Part shown: positions 43,844 through 51,824 of the stretch, piece after piece
Numbering within the stretch: the first letter of the stretch is position 1
Layout of the letters: every line of letters starts with the position of its first letter
Assembly: GCA_002403155.1 (NCBI GenBank)
Contig: DHHF01000008.1
Coordinates: 124,001 to 188,000 of the forward strand
Length of the DNA: 64,000 nucleotides
Origin: Sulfurovum sp. UBA4779
GTDB taxonomy: Bacteria; Campylobacterota; Campylobacteria; Campylobacterales; Sulfurovaceae
Direction: 5' to 3'
Made by a program: the position numbers and the translations under genes
Notes under the pieces: model-generated
Told to the model about the DNA's origin: nothing
The model's database searches: none
What the model saw: only the letters and a program-made list of their open reading frames with translations

Positions 43844-45151
43844 ATGTCATTTGCCGGTTTAGGATTATGTGATGAGATTTTTCGTGCCTTAAAAGAGAAG
43901 GGCTATCAAGAGGCGACAGCCATACAAAAAGCACTGATCCCGGCCATTTTTGCGCGGCGTGATATTCTGGCCGGAGCACAAACCGGTACAGGAAAAACAG
44001 CAGGCTTTATGCTCCCCATCCTTCAATCGCTTTTTACGACGTTTGAAGCGGACAAACATTATCCAAAAGCGCTTATTTTGGTGCCTACACGCGAACTTGC
44101 AAAACAGGTTCATGAGCAGACAGCAGCCTATGCAAAATACCTTCCTCTCAAAAGTACCGTGCTTTATGGAGGCGCCAACTTACAAGCACAAGCCAACAGG
44201 CTTAAAGCCGGTTGTGATATTGTCGTATCAACAAGCGGAAGGCTGCTTGAGCATCTGGGACAAAAAAACATTTCGCTTGAGGCTATTGAATATTTGGTAT
44301 TGGATGAGGCAGATACGATTCTTGATATGGGATTTTCGAAAGAGGTGACACAGATCCTCTCTGTGCTTCCCGGGAAACGGCAAAATATTCTTATCTCTGC
44401 AACACTTTCCGGGGCGCTAAAGAGGCTTTCTGATCAAATTCTTCATAGGCCAAAACTTCTAGAAATTGACAAGATGGGAACCGGAGCGGCAAAGGTAAAG
44501 CAAATCGTTTACCCGGTAGAAAGCGAAAAAAAACCCGAACTCCTCTCTTATTTGATCGGATCAAGAAATTACAAACAGGTATTGGTTTTTGTTCGAAAAA
44601 AAGAAGAAGCGGATAAAATAGAAAAGGAATTAAACGAAAGCGGCCTTTGTACCGTATCTATTCATGGAGATAAAACTTCAGGTGCAAGGGGAAGGGCATT
44701 GCATGATTTTAAAGAAGGAAAGGCCAGAGTGCTTGTTGCAACGGATATTGCGGCTAGAGGACTGGATATCTCTACGCTTGAAGTGGTCATCAATTATGAT
44801 ATTCCTCATGTAAAGCAAGATTATATTCATCGCATAGGCCGCACGGGAAGAGCAGGCAAAAGCGGTTTGGCGATCACACTGGTTGACGAGAAAGAGATGG
44901 TTGCATTAAAAGAGGTGGAGCGCATGATGGGCAAAGCGATTGCGCAAGAAAGGCTTGAAGGATATGCCCCGGAAATTCTTAAAGGACCAAAAGGGCCAAG
45001 AAGTTCGGAAGAGAAAAAGAAAACAGTTGACGGCGCTTTTGGCAAAAAGAAAAAACAAGAGCGTCCTGCCAAAAAGAGAAAAACGACCAAACGTGACGGA
45101 TATGCCAAATTTGAAAGTCCAAAACCAAACAACACCAAGAAACGACGATAA
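43844..45151 (+). CDS. rhlE: DEAD-box RNA helicase, RhlE-like
   Basis: A 435-residue helicase with motif I AQTGTGKTAGF, PTRELAKQ, YLVLDEADTILDMGF, LISATLS, ATDIAARGLDIST and HRIGRTGRAG. The C-terminal 60 residues are very lysine-rich (KKKKQERPAKKRKTTKRD), a non-specific RNA-binding tail typical of RhlE. It is a second helicase in this window, distinct from the DeaD-like one, which has a different C-terminal domain. RhlE acts in ribosome maturation and RNA turnover. Confidence 0.9.
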   Translation: MSFAGLGLCDEIFRALKEKGYQEATAIQKALIPAIFARRDILAGAQTGTGKTAGFMLPILQSLFTTFEADKHYPKALILVPTRELAKQVHEQTAAYAKYLPLKSTVLYGGANLQAQANRLKAGCDIVVSTSGRLLEHLGQKNISLEAIEYLVLDEADTILDMGFSKEVTQILSVLPGKRQNILISATLSGALKRLSDQILHRPKLLEIDKMGTGAAKVKQIVYPVESEKKPELLSYLIGSRNYKQVLVFVRKKEEADKIEKELNESGLCTVSIHGDKTSGARGRALHDFKEGKARVLVATDIAARGLDISTLEVVINYDIPHVKQDYIHRIGRTGRAGKSGLAITLVDEKEMVALKEVERMMGKAIAQERLEGYAPEILKGPKGPRSSEEKKKTVDGAFGKKKKQERPAKKRKTTKRDGYAKFESPKPNNTKKRR

Positions 45152-45171
45152 CGCAAACATCTTTTAAAATA

Positions 45172-46266
45172 TTATTTGATTTTCGGCGCTTCTTTTAAAG
45201 AAAACTTCCCTATCTCTTCTAAAAACGCAGTGGCATAAGACCCTCTGGGAAGATAAAAATTTACTATAAACTTTTGTGTTTCTTTCTCATAGGAAGTTTT
45301 TATTTCTTTTGGCCATATCCATGCATATCTTCTGTCGCCTTTGAGGCTCCCCATTTCCGTATCATCATAAGGCTCTTCCAGATAGTAGGCATCACTTTTT
45401 GCCTTTGGGGTATTAGTGCCGCAGAGCAGCCCGGTAGGTGAAATTTTGCCCTCTTTGAAGGCATGTGCACTTTGCAGCATCTCTTTTACAAAGGCCGATT
45501 TTCCGTAAGGATACTCCATGACAATATCCCCCAAAAAGAGTTTGAAAAACTGAGGCTGTTTTTGAAGCTCTTTGACAAGCTCTAGGGGGTATTTTAAAAT
45601 TTTTGCTGCTGATTTGGCATCTTCTTTGGAAAGGATAGAGGAGAGTTTTATGCGTGAATGCAGCCATTCGTTAAAAAGATAGCTTTGGTAGGCTGAAACA
45701 AGAAGTTTTTCTTTTGATCCTTTGAGTTTCTTGCCGCTATGCGCAATCTCTTTGCCTTGAAGGTAGCTTTTGCCGTCTTCACCAAAACGCTGGTAGCCAA
45801 AATAGTTGGGGATGCCGAAAATTTGCATTTTTTGAGCCGCTGCATTAAAGAGTGCCGCATTTTTTTCATTCACCCGATGCAGCACTACAGAAAAACGATT
45901 ACCTTTAAGATGCCCTATTTTAAGCGGTGTTTTGTTGTAGGTTTTTTCCAAAATTTCTATTTTTTCTGTTGTGAGATTTTTTTTGAGTTCTTTTTCGTAT
46001 TCTTTTGGCAAAGAGATATATTGAATCGTTGTTGCATTTTTATCTTTAAGCCCCGCATAGCCTATCTCTTGCTCTTTTAGACCGGTTGCTTTGCAAAGGA
46101 CAGAGATGAGTTTCCATGTGCTCATATCTGTTTTTTTTATTTTTAAAATAAGATAATTCCCTTTTTTGCTAAAGGGATAAAGCGGTATTTCTTCTACAAA
46201 GAAACGTTCAATCGTCTGCTTAAAGTCAAAAGGTATAGGATTGTGGGTATAGGCATATGTTTTCAT
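45172..46266 (-). CDS. truD: tRNA pseudouridine(13) synthase TruD
   Basis: A 364-residue enzyme that isomerises U13 of tRNA-Glu. The catalytic Asp is in IGYAGLKDKNATTIQYISLP; the NRFSVVLHRV and GIPNYFGYQRFGEDG motifs and the TRUD insertion domain with YQSYLFNEWLHSR are present. It is convergent with rhlE with only 20 bases between, with no clear shared terminator. Confidence 0.94.
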   Translation of the reverse strand: MKTYAYTHNPIPFDFKQTIERFFVEEIPLYPFSKKGNYLILKIKKTDMSTWKLISVLCKATGLKEQEIGYAGLKDKNATTIQYISLPKEYEKELKKNLTTEKIEILEKTYNKTPLKIGHLKGNRFSVVLHRVNEKNAALFNAAAQKMQIFGIPNYFGYQRFGEDGKSYLQGKEIAHSGKKLKGSKEKLLVSAYQSYLFNEWLHSRIKLSSILSKEDAKSAAKILKYPLELVKELQKQPQFFKLFLGDIVMEYPYGKSAFVKEMLQSAHAFKEGKISPTGLLCGTNTPKAKSDAYYLEEPYDDTEMGSLKGDRRYAWIWPKEIKTSYEKETQKFIVNFYLPRGSYATAFLEEIGKFSLKEAPKIK

Positions 46267-46312
46267 GGAAGGAGTATACCTAAAAATCTTTCATTAGCAG
46301 ACAAAGATCATT

Positions 46313-47068
46313 TTATTCATCTGAATTTTTAAAATTATTTTTGACACTATGGGTTTGCGTCTCTTTGATGACTTGTTGTGTTTGTTCGGAACGGACTATG
46401 AATTTGTAGCCTTTGTAGAGGGTAAAAAACCCATAGGTGACAACCAGCAATGCTGCAAGTTTTATCATGATTTCTCTTGTGGAGCCTTTTTGTAAAAATT
46501 TGGTCATGGTGCCAAGAAAAAAAAGAGCGGGAATGGTTGCCAAGCCAAAAGCCGCCATGACAATGGCTCCCCAAAAAGGCGAAGCTGTGCTTGCTGCGAT
46601 CACGGCGAAAGAATAAACCAATCCGCAGGGAATCAAGCCGTTTAACATCCCCAGCAAAAAAAAGCTCATATAGGATTTGCCTGAAATCAGCGTTCTAAAT
46701 GCTTTTTGAAACCAGCCTTTTTTCGAAATAGACCATTCAGCAGAGATCAGAAATTTTAGATTGCCTACCAAAGAAAGTCCGGCAAGTATCATCAGCATCC
46801 CGGCAAATACAAAAAGTATTCCTCTTGTTATCGGAGTGAAAGCAACAACTTTTCCAAGCAAGCCAAAAAAAGCCCCCAGTATGGTATAGGTTGCAACGCG
46901 GCCAAAATTGTAAAAAAGATGAGACGCAGTCTGTTGCACCCAAGAGGTTTTAGAATCGATTTTTCTTGAACTGTATGCGATAACAATCCCTCCGCACATA
47001 CCAATGCAATGGCCAACGCTTCCCAAAAAAGCCGTAACCAAAATAATGACCAAATCAATTTTTTCCAT
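46313..47068 (-). CDS. DsbD-like / TauE-SafE-family membrane protein (UreH-like)
   Basis: A 251-residue protein with six to seven helices. The N-terminal motif SVGHCIGMCGGIVIAYS and the mid-protein MLNGLIPCGLVYSFAVIAA place paired cysteines in the membrane, as in the DsbD_2/CcdA-like family. Such proteins often sit near cytochrome oxidase assembly genes and may move reducing equivalents or copper, but the function is not established. The last 30 residues are polar and cytoplasmic or periplasmic. Start ATG 47068. Confidence 0.8.
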   Translation of the reverse strand: MEKIDLVIILVTAFLGSVGHCIGMCGGIVIAYSSRKIDSKTSWVQQTASHLFYNFGRVATYTILGAFFGLLGKVVAFTPITRGILFVFAGMLMILAGLSLVGNLKFLISAEWSISKKGWFQKAFRTLISGKSYMSFFLLGMLNGLIPCGLVYSFAVIAASTASPFWGAIVMAAFGLATIPALFFLGTMTKFLQKGSTREIMIKLAALLVVTYGFFTLYKGYKFIVRSEQTQQVIKETQTHSVKNNFKNSDE

Positions 47069-47199
47069 AAAAGCCCAGATAAAGTGTAGAATAATAAAAC
47101 TATAGTATTATTTTATTAAAATCATACTAAGATTTTATGTTGAAGTGTGTTGAATGTCTAAAAGTGTAAAGCCGGATATTTCAAAAAGAAAGAAAAAGA

Positions 47200-47475
47200 A
47201 TGCAAATATACAGGTTTATTGTAAGCGGAAAAGTACAAGGCGTATTTTATAGAAAGTTTGTCTCTCAAGAGATGATGAAGGAACAATTTCAAGGATATGT
47301 AAAAAATCTGAAAGACGGCACGGTGGAAATGGTGGCCGCGGTATATGATGATGATTTTGATAGGGTCATGCAGATACTCCGCAACGGATCGCCTGCAAGC
47401 AGTGTTGAAAACGTTTCGTATAAGAGTATTGAGGATGCTGATTTTGTCACAGACGGTTTTGAGATAAGGTATTGA
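47200..47475 (+). CDS. acyP: Acylphosphatase
   Basis: A 91-residue enzyme that hydrolyses acyl phosphates. The catalytic Arg and phosphate-binding loop are in VSGKVQGVFYRKFV, and the catalytic Asn is in GYVKNLKDGTVEMVA. The usual length is about 90 residues. The AAAGAAAAAGA leader precedes the ATG at 47200. The next gene begins one base after its stop. Confidence 0.93.
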   Translation: MQIYRFIVSGKVQGVFYRKFVSQEMMKEQFQGYVKNLKDGTVEMVAAVYDDDFDRVMQILRNGSPASSVENVSYKSIEDADFVTDGFEIRY

Positions 47476-47476
47476 G

Positions 47477-47677
47477 ATGAGCAGCGGATGGGGATGCCAA
47501 TATTTGGGAAAAAATAAAAATCAGGACAATTGGTGCATGAAGCTTTCGCATGTATGTGACCCGGGATGCAAGGGGTGCATTATTTACGGAAAGATCGAAT
47601 TTTCTAAGCCCGATATTTCCCAAGAGCAAGAGCAAAAAAAGAAAGTACGCAGTGACAACCCTTTGGGAAAAAGGTAA
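47477..47677 (+). CDS. Small cysteine-rich protein of unknown function
   Basis: A 66-residue protein, translationally close to the acylphosphatase gene (one-base gap). Five cysteines lie in the first half (GWGCQYL, NWCMKL, HVCDPGCKGCII), the last three in a C-x3-C-x2-C cluster that could bind a metal or iron-sulfur cluster. The second half is charged and probably unstructured. No signal peptide. Not recognised. Confidence 0.6.
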   Translation: MSSGWGCQYLGKNKNQDNWCMKLSHVCDPGCKGCIIYGKIEFSKPDISQEQEQKKKVRSDNPLGKR

Positions 47678-47821
47678 ACATTGCCTCTTCATTAAACATG
47701 TTTTTGTTTTAAGTCTTTTAAGCTTCTATGTTTTCTCAAGGCGATAAAGGCGTAAATGCCGGAGCGTCATATTATGATTTTTTTATAAAAATCGTTACAA
47801 TTTGATAAAAAGGAGATTTTT

Positions 47822-48253
47822 GTGCAAGTGAGCGTAGTTTGTCCAAAATGCCACAAGATCAATCGTATTCCCCAAAAAGACCACTACGCAAAAGTTAACT
47901 GCGGTGCATGCAAAGCATCTTTGCTCCATAGCAAACCAACAGCGGTGAACACGAAAGCATTTAATGTATTTGTTGCCAACAGCGGCATTCCGGTTGTAGT
48001 GGATTTTTGGGCGACTTGGTGCAGCCCTTGTCGGCAAATGGCGCCTGCATTTGAAGAGGCCGCATTGAAAATGCCGCTTCAGGCACAGTTTTTAAAGGTA
48101 AACGTCGATGAAGAATCGCAATTGGGTGCACGTTTTGGCATACGAAGTATTCCTACTTTGATCATTTTTAAAGACGGCAAAGAGGTTGACAGGCTAAGCG
48201 GCGCAGTGAGTGCCGGCAGATTGCAAAATTGGGTAAAACAGTATATATCATAA
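47822..48253 (+). CDS. trxC: Zinc-ribbon thioredoxin (Trx2/TrxC-like)
   Basis: A 143-residue thioredoxin. The first 35 residues form a zinc ribbon (CPKCHKINRI ... CGACKASL), as in thioredoxin 2, and the thioredoxin domain carries the active site DFWATWCSPCRQMAP and the cis-Pro in RSIPTLIIF. It is cytoplasmic and reduces disulfides, with the zinc site sensing oxidation in E. coli TrxC. The start is GTG at 47822 behind AAAAAGGAGATTTTT, a strong ribosome binding site. Confidence 0.9.
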   Translation: MQVSVVCPKCHKINRIPQKDHYAKVNCGACKASLLHSKPTAVNTKAFNVFVANSGIPVVVDFWATWCSPCRQMAPAFEEAALKMPLQAQFLKVNVDEESQLGARFGIRSIPTLIIFKDGKEVDRLSGAVSAGRLQNWVKQYIS

Positions 48254-48255
48254 AT

Positions 48256-48360
48256 ATGTCTTATAAAAATCTTGTAAAGGTTTTAAAGAGCGACAAGTCG
48301 CGAGAGCTCTCTGCTGAAGAGCTGAAATTGGATTTTGTTCAATTTTTGAGCATAAATTAG
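48256..48360 (+). CDS. Possible 34-residue protein between trxC and a response regulator gene
   Basis: An ATG two bases after the trxC stop opens a 34-codon frame (MSYKNLVKVLKSDKSRELSA, then EELKLDFVQFLSIN). The peptide is helical and charged and fills the gap almost exactly. There is no ribosome binding site, so it would depend on coupling to trxC. Confidence 0.3.
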   Translation: MSYKNLVKVLKSDKSRELSAEELKLDFVQFLSIN

Positions 48361-48372
48361 AAAGAAAAGTAG

Positions 48373-49050
48373 ATGGATAAATCAAAAATATTAGTAGTAG
48401 AAGATGATGCCAATCTCAATGAAACAATTGCAGAATTTCTTGAGGAAGAGGGCTATGAAGTCATTTCTGTTTATGACGGACATGAAGCCCAAGAGAAGTT
48501 GTATGAAGGGCCTTTCGATCTTTTGCTTTTGGATGTTAATATCCCGAAAATAAACGGATTTGAACTTCTTAAAGAGGCACGAAAAGAGGGGGTGCAGACT
48601 CCTGCAATCTATATTACCTCCATGGATTCGGTAGATGATTTGGAAAAAGGGTTTGTAAGCGGATGCGATGACTATATACGAAAACCGTTTGCACTTAAAG
48701 AGCTTAAAATACGAGTCGATACCCTTCTTAAAAGAAGTTTTTTTCATGCATCAAGCGATCTGATGTCAATCTCTAAGGAAATTGCCTATAATATTAAAAA
48801 TAATGAATTGATCGTCAATGGAAAAACAGTTTCATTGGGCAATAAAGAATCAAAGCTTTTAAGGCTTTTTATGAAACATGAAAATGAAGTAATCGCACAT
48901 GAGCGTATCTACGAATATTTGTGGGATTTTGATGAAGAGCCTAGTGATACGGCATTGCGTACCTACATTAAAAATTTACGAAAAATTATAGGCAAGGACA
49001 GAATTGTCAGTATTAAAAAACAAGGCTACAAATTCATTGCTGAAAAGTGA
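48373..49050 (+). CDS. OmpR-family response regulator
   Basis: A 225-residue regulator. The receiver has VVEDDANLNETIAEFL, the phosphoacceptor in LLLLDVNIPKINGFEL, the Thr in IYITSMDS and the Lys in DDYIRKPFA. The C-terminal winged helix includes LGNKESKLLRLFMKHE and TALRTYIKNLRKIIG. It overlaps the kinase gene. It is distinct in sequence from the regulator at 6462. Its operator is unknown. Confidence 0.9.
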   Translation: MDKSKILVVEDDANLNETIAEFLEEEGYEVISVYDGHEAQEKLYEGPFDLLLLDVNIPKINGFELLKEARKEGVQTPAIYITSMDSVDDLEKGFVSGCDDYIRKPFALKELKIRVDTLLKRSFFHASSDLMSISKEIAYNIKNNELIVNGKTVSLGNKESKLLRLFMKHENEVIAHERIYEYLWDFDEEPSDTALRTYIKNLRKIIGKDRIVSIKKQGYKFIAEK

Positions 49051-50191
49051 AAAAAAGTCGCTATTTCGATTTTTAGTGCTTTATACGACGATGGTTATCG
49101 TGCTGATGGTTCTTCTGTCGGCTTTTTATTATCAAAGCCAAGAAAAATTTATGCTTGCGGAAGAAAGGGCAACACTTTCCAAGTATGCCTACATTCAAAC
49201 AAAAAGATTAAAAGTTTTACATCATTTTTTTGATGAAAGGGACACTTATCCCAGAGATTCTCGCTTCAGATCTGCAATCTACGATAATGAATTTGCAAAA
49301 ATTTTTTCCCTAATCAAGGAAGAAAATATTCAATTTGATAAAGAAATTTATATTGCCGACAAGATGATCCATTTTATTGAGACATTGGACAATTATTATT
49401 TGGGCGCAAGATATTTGGTCATCGAGGTGGAGGATGATACACAATGGAGAGCAGAAATTTGGAAGCATATCTTCATATACGGATCGGTTGCCTTTTTGGT
49501 GTTTATGCTTTTTGGTTTTTATCTTGCCAAGTTGTTTTTGAAGCCTATGCGCGATTCGATCGTGCTGCTTGATCGGTTTATCAAAGATACCACCCATGAA
49601 CTCAATGCTCCGCTTTCGGCCATCCTTGCAAACATTGAAATGATGGATACAGACATCATGGCTGAGAAAAATAAAAAAAGGCTGGCTCGCATCAATATTG
49701 CCGCAAAAACAGTTTCTACGCTTTATCAGGATTTAACGTTTCTTACGTTGGAACACGAAAGGCACAATGAAGATGAACCGGTAGACATTAAGCCGCTATT
49801 GGAAGACAGGGTGGAATATTTCAATGCGTGGATTCACTCTAAAAGATTGGAATGCTTTATGGATACAGAAGATGCCTCCATCGTGATAGATAAAAGAAAA
49901 TTTACACGTATCGTCGACAATCTTATCTCCAATGCCATCAAATACAACCAAAGAGGCGGCAGCATAGGCATCAAATTAAGAAAAGGAATGCTGATGATTT
50001 GGGATACAGGTATCGGCATAGAAAAAGAAAAAATACCTTTCATGTTTGACCGCTATATGCGCTTTAATGAAAGCGAAGGGGGATTTGGCATAGGATTGAG
50101 TATCGTAAAAAAAATTGTAGATGAGTATCATATGTCGATCGAAGTTGAATCGGAAATAAAAAAAGGTACGAGGATTATCTTAAAATGGTAA
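49004..50191 (+). CDS. Sensor histidine kinase
   Basis: A 395-residue kinase. Two transmembrane helices (FLVLYTTMVIVLMVLLSAFYY and IYGSVAFLVFMLFGFYLAKL) flank a periplasmic domain of about 110 residues rich in charged and aromatic residues. H-box: KDTTHELNAPLSAILANIEM; N-box: DNLISNAIKYNQ; G boxes: WDTGIGIEKEK and GGFGIGLSIVKKIV, all intact. The TTG at 49004 follows AAGGA with five bases' spacing; TTG 49037 is an alternative that reduces the overlap with the regulator. Its stop overlaps the start of a monoheme cytochrome gene. Confidence 0.88.
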   Translation: MSVLKNKATNSLLKSEKKSLFRFLVLYTTMVIVLMVLLSAFYYQSQEKFMLAEERATLSKYAYIQTKRLKVLHHFFDERDTYPRDSRFRSAIYDNEFAKIFSLIKEENIQFDKEIYIADKMIHFIETLDNYYLGARYLVIEVEDDTQWRAEIWKHIFIYGSVAFLVFMLFGFYLAKLFLKPMRDSIVLLDRFIKDTTHELNAPLSAILANIEMMDTDIMAEKNKKRLARINIAAKTVSTLYQDLTFLTLEHERHNEDEPVDIKPLLEDRVEYFNAWIHSKRLECFMDTEDASIVIDKRKFTRIVDNLISNAIKYNQRGGSIGIKLRKGMLMIWDTGIGIEKEKIPFMFDRYMRFNESEGGFGIGLSIVKKIVDEYHMSIEVESEIKKGTRIILKW

Positions 50192-50520
50192 AGAAATTTT
50201 TATTTGCAACTGTGGTGTTGACATCATACACAGCTGCTCAAAATGCCTATGAACGTCATTGTGTCCCATGCCATGCATCGCTTCCGACTTCACTGCAGGG
50301 AATGTTTATGAACCATCTGCTGGTGTACGGCGGAGAGCATAACTTTAAAGCCGCACTCAAGCACTATTTGCGTTATCCTTCCAAAGATATTTCTGTGATG
50401 TCTGATCTGTTTATAGATAATTTCGGCATTAAAGAAAAAAGCACTTTAAGCGATAAAGAACTAAATGAGGCAATCGATATTTATTGGGATAAATATAAGG
50501 TGTTTGGCAAGTTGAAATAG
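50185..50520 (+). CDS. Small monoheme cytochrome c-like protein coupled to a sensor kinase
   Basis: A 111-residue secreted protein with a signal peptide (VKKFLFATVVLTSYTAAQ) and one CVPCH heme site close to the mature N-terminus (YERHCVPCHASLPT). A late ISVMSDLF may provide the distal Met. It begins seven bases inside the 3' end of the kinase gene, so expression is tightly coupled. It may be a redox or ligand sensor feeding the kinase, or an electron carrier controlled by it. Confidence 0.75.
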   Translation: MVKKFLFATVVLTSYTAAQNAYERHCVPCHASLPTSLQGMFMNHLLVYGGEHNFKAALKHYLRYPSKDISVMSDLFIDNFGIKEKSTLSDKELNEAIDIYWDKYKVFGKLK

Positions 50521-50785
50521 ACAATAAAATGAAATATTCAAAAATAAAACAGGCTTGCCCCAAAATAAATATAAAAAATAATTGAACTTGTTGGCAAAAA
50601 TCTTAAATTTGCCTCATACCTATTAAATGCAATCAAATAAGAAGTGAATGGCCAAATGGCAAATGACGATTTATTGTAACTTCTTGAAGCAATTTTTATA
50701 TTTTTTTCTTCTTTTTTTGATTTATGTCCACAATCTTTTCACAATTTCATGCTAGAATACCCAATCTCAAAAAAAAGGATAAGAA
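50521..50785. other. 265-base AT-rich intergenic region with a nested hairpin
   Basis: No convincing gene. AAGAAGT (50639-50645) pairs with ACTTCTT (50689-50695), enclosing GCC-AAAT-GGC; a long T-rich run follows, so it could be a terminator for the kinase-cytochrome transcript. TAGAAT at 50753-50758 is a candidate -10 box for the next gene. Confidence 0.4.
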
Positions 50786-51100
50786 ATGACAAAAATGACA
50801 AAATTGGCACTTGCTGCATTGCTTGGTCTTGCTGTGCTTTCAACAACTGCATCAGCGGATGCAAAAAAAGGACAAAAGCTTTATATGAAAACACTTAAAG
50901 CAGCATGCGGTATGCCGGGAAGCAAATTTGCTGCAACGCATACACAAGATGAGTGGGAAGAAATCAACAATGCCGGCAAATTTGAAGAGGAAGTAAAAAA
51001 AATCTGTCCTAAATCAAATATGAAACCGTCTCATGCAAAAGATATTTATGATTTTGCATATGAGTTTGCATCTGATTCAGGCAACGTGCCAAGCTGCTAA
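50786..51100 (+). CDS. Secreted cytochrome c-like protein without a heme motif
   Basis: A 104-residue protein with a signal peptide (LALAALLGLAVLSTTASA). The mature start DAKKGQKLYMKTLKAACGMPG looks like a class I cytochrome c start, but the expected CxxCH is absent: cysteines are at 41, 74 and 104 only. The rest (DEWEEINNAGKFEEEVKKIC, HAKDIYDFAYEFASDSGNVP) is helical. I recall similar annotated cytochrome C proteins without the motif in epsilonproteobacteria. Cys74-Cys104 could form a disulfide. Heme binding is doubtful. Confidence 0.65.
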   Translation: MTKMTKLALAALLGLAVLSTTASADAKKGQKLYMKTLKAACGMPGSKFAATHTQDEWEEINNAGKFEEEVKKICPKSNMKPSHAKDIYDFAYEFASDSGNVPSC

Positions 51101-51127
51101 ACTCAAATAAGTTAAGGGTTTAAAAGT

Positions 51128-51289
51128 TATAATTCTAACTTTCAAAAACCGGAGTTTATACTGTAAGAGAAGCTCCGGTTGAAAAGGCAAAGGAAGGGGT
51201 GGCTAAACCGTACAGGTGGTGCTTAAACAGAAAAAGGGGAAAGATCTTCTTTTTGAAACAGATAAATAAAAAACCAAAAGGAATCAAGA
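51128..51289 (+). promoter_or_regulatory. Promoter and structured leader of the cytochrome c553 gene
   Basis: TATAAT at 51128-51133 is followed by a leader of about 150 bases before the ATG at 51290. An 8-bp perfect inverted repeat AACCGGAG (51147-51154) / CTCCGGTT (51173-51180) sits at its 5' end, and two near-direct repeats GGTGGCTAAAC and GGTGGTGCTTAAAC follow. I do not recognise a known riboswitch class. Confidence 0.45.
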
Positions 51290-51586
51290 ATGAAAAAAAT
51301 TGCAATCGCAATGGTATTGGCAGGTAGTACACTTCTTATGGCAGATGCAGCAGCAACATATGCAAAATGTGCCGGTTGTCATGGCACAAACGGTGAAAAA
51401 GCAGCGCTTGGCAAATCTGCTATCATTAAAGGACAGGATGCAGCTAAAACAGTTGAGCAGCTTAACGGTTATAAAGCAGGAACGCTTAACATCCATGGTA
51501 TGGGCGGTCTAATGAAAGGTCAAGTTGCTTCATTGGATGATGCGGCGATTAAAGAAGTTGCTGATTATATTGCTGCGATGAAATAA
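51290..51586 (+). CDS. Cytochrome c553-type class I cytochrome
   Basis: A 98-residue monoheme cytochrome. After a signal peptide (KKIAIAMVLAGSTLLMADA) the heme site is YAKCAGCHGTNGEKAALGKS, with distal Met in the GMGGLMKGQ region and the C-terminal helix IKEVADYIAAMK. Such small soluble cytochromes pass electrons from the bc1 complex or Sox-type enzymes to cbb3 oxidase in epsilonproteobacteria. It is matured by system II (CcsBA at 19896). AAAAGGAATCAAGA precedes the ATG. Confidence 0.92.
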   Translation: MKKIAIAMVLAGSTLLMADAAATYAKCAGCHGTNGEKAALGKSAIIKGQDAAKTVEQLNGYKAGTLNIHGMGGLMKGQVASLDDAAIKEVADYIAAMK

Positions 51587-51602
51587 TCATTTTTCCCTTA
51601 TT

Positions 51603-51632
51603 CCAAAAGCCATACAGTTTTTTGGCTTTTGG
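51603..51632 (+). terminator. Hairpin after the cytochrome c553 gene
   Basis: CCAAAAGCCA (51603-51612) and TGGCTTTTGG (51623-51632) form a 10-bp stem around TACAGTTTTT. Little T-run follows, but position and strength suit a terminator. Confidence 0.6.
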
Positions 51633-51824
51633 GACTTCTGCACTCATCTATTTCATATCTTTTTATTAAACTTTTTATGTCAAAATAATTTTTTCTTCGC
51701 AATTGATGAATTTGTTTTTTGCATCCTATTGTGTTATGCAAATAATTAAGGCAATATGCCAAATAAAAATGATTTTTATCGGTATTATGATACAAACAAA
51801 GTTTTTGCATGGTGAAGGTTTATA

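Noticed and set aside
51128..51289. Known RNA (SRP RNA, c-di-GMP riboswitch) in the c553 leader
   Set aside because: The conserved SRP loop and the GEMM core are not present; only generic stems and repeats are seen.
51598..51810. 70-codon minus-strand frame between cytochrome c553 and the CAP protein gene
   Set aside because: It covers the c553 terminator hairpin and lacks a ribosome binding site; the peptide resembles no family.
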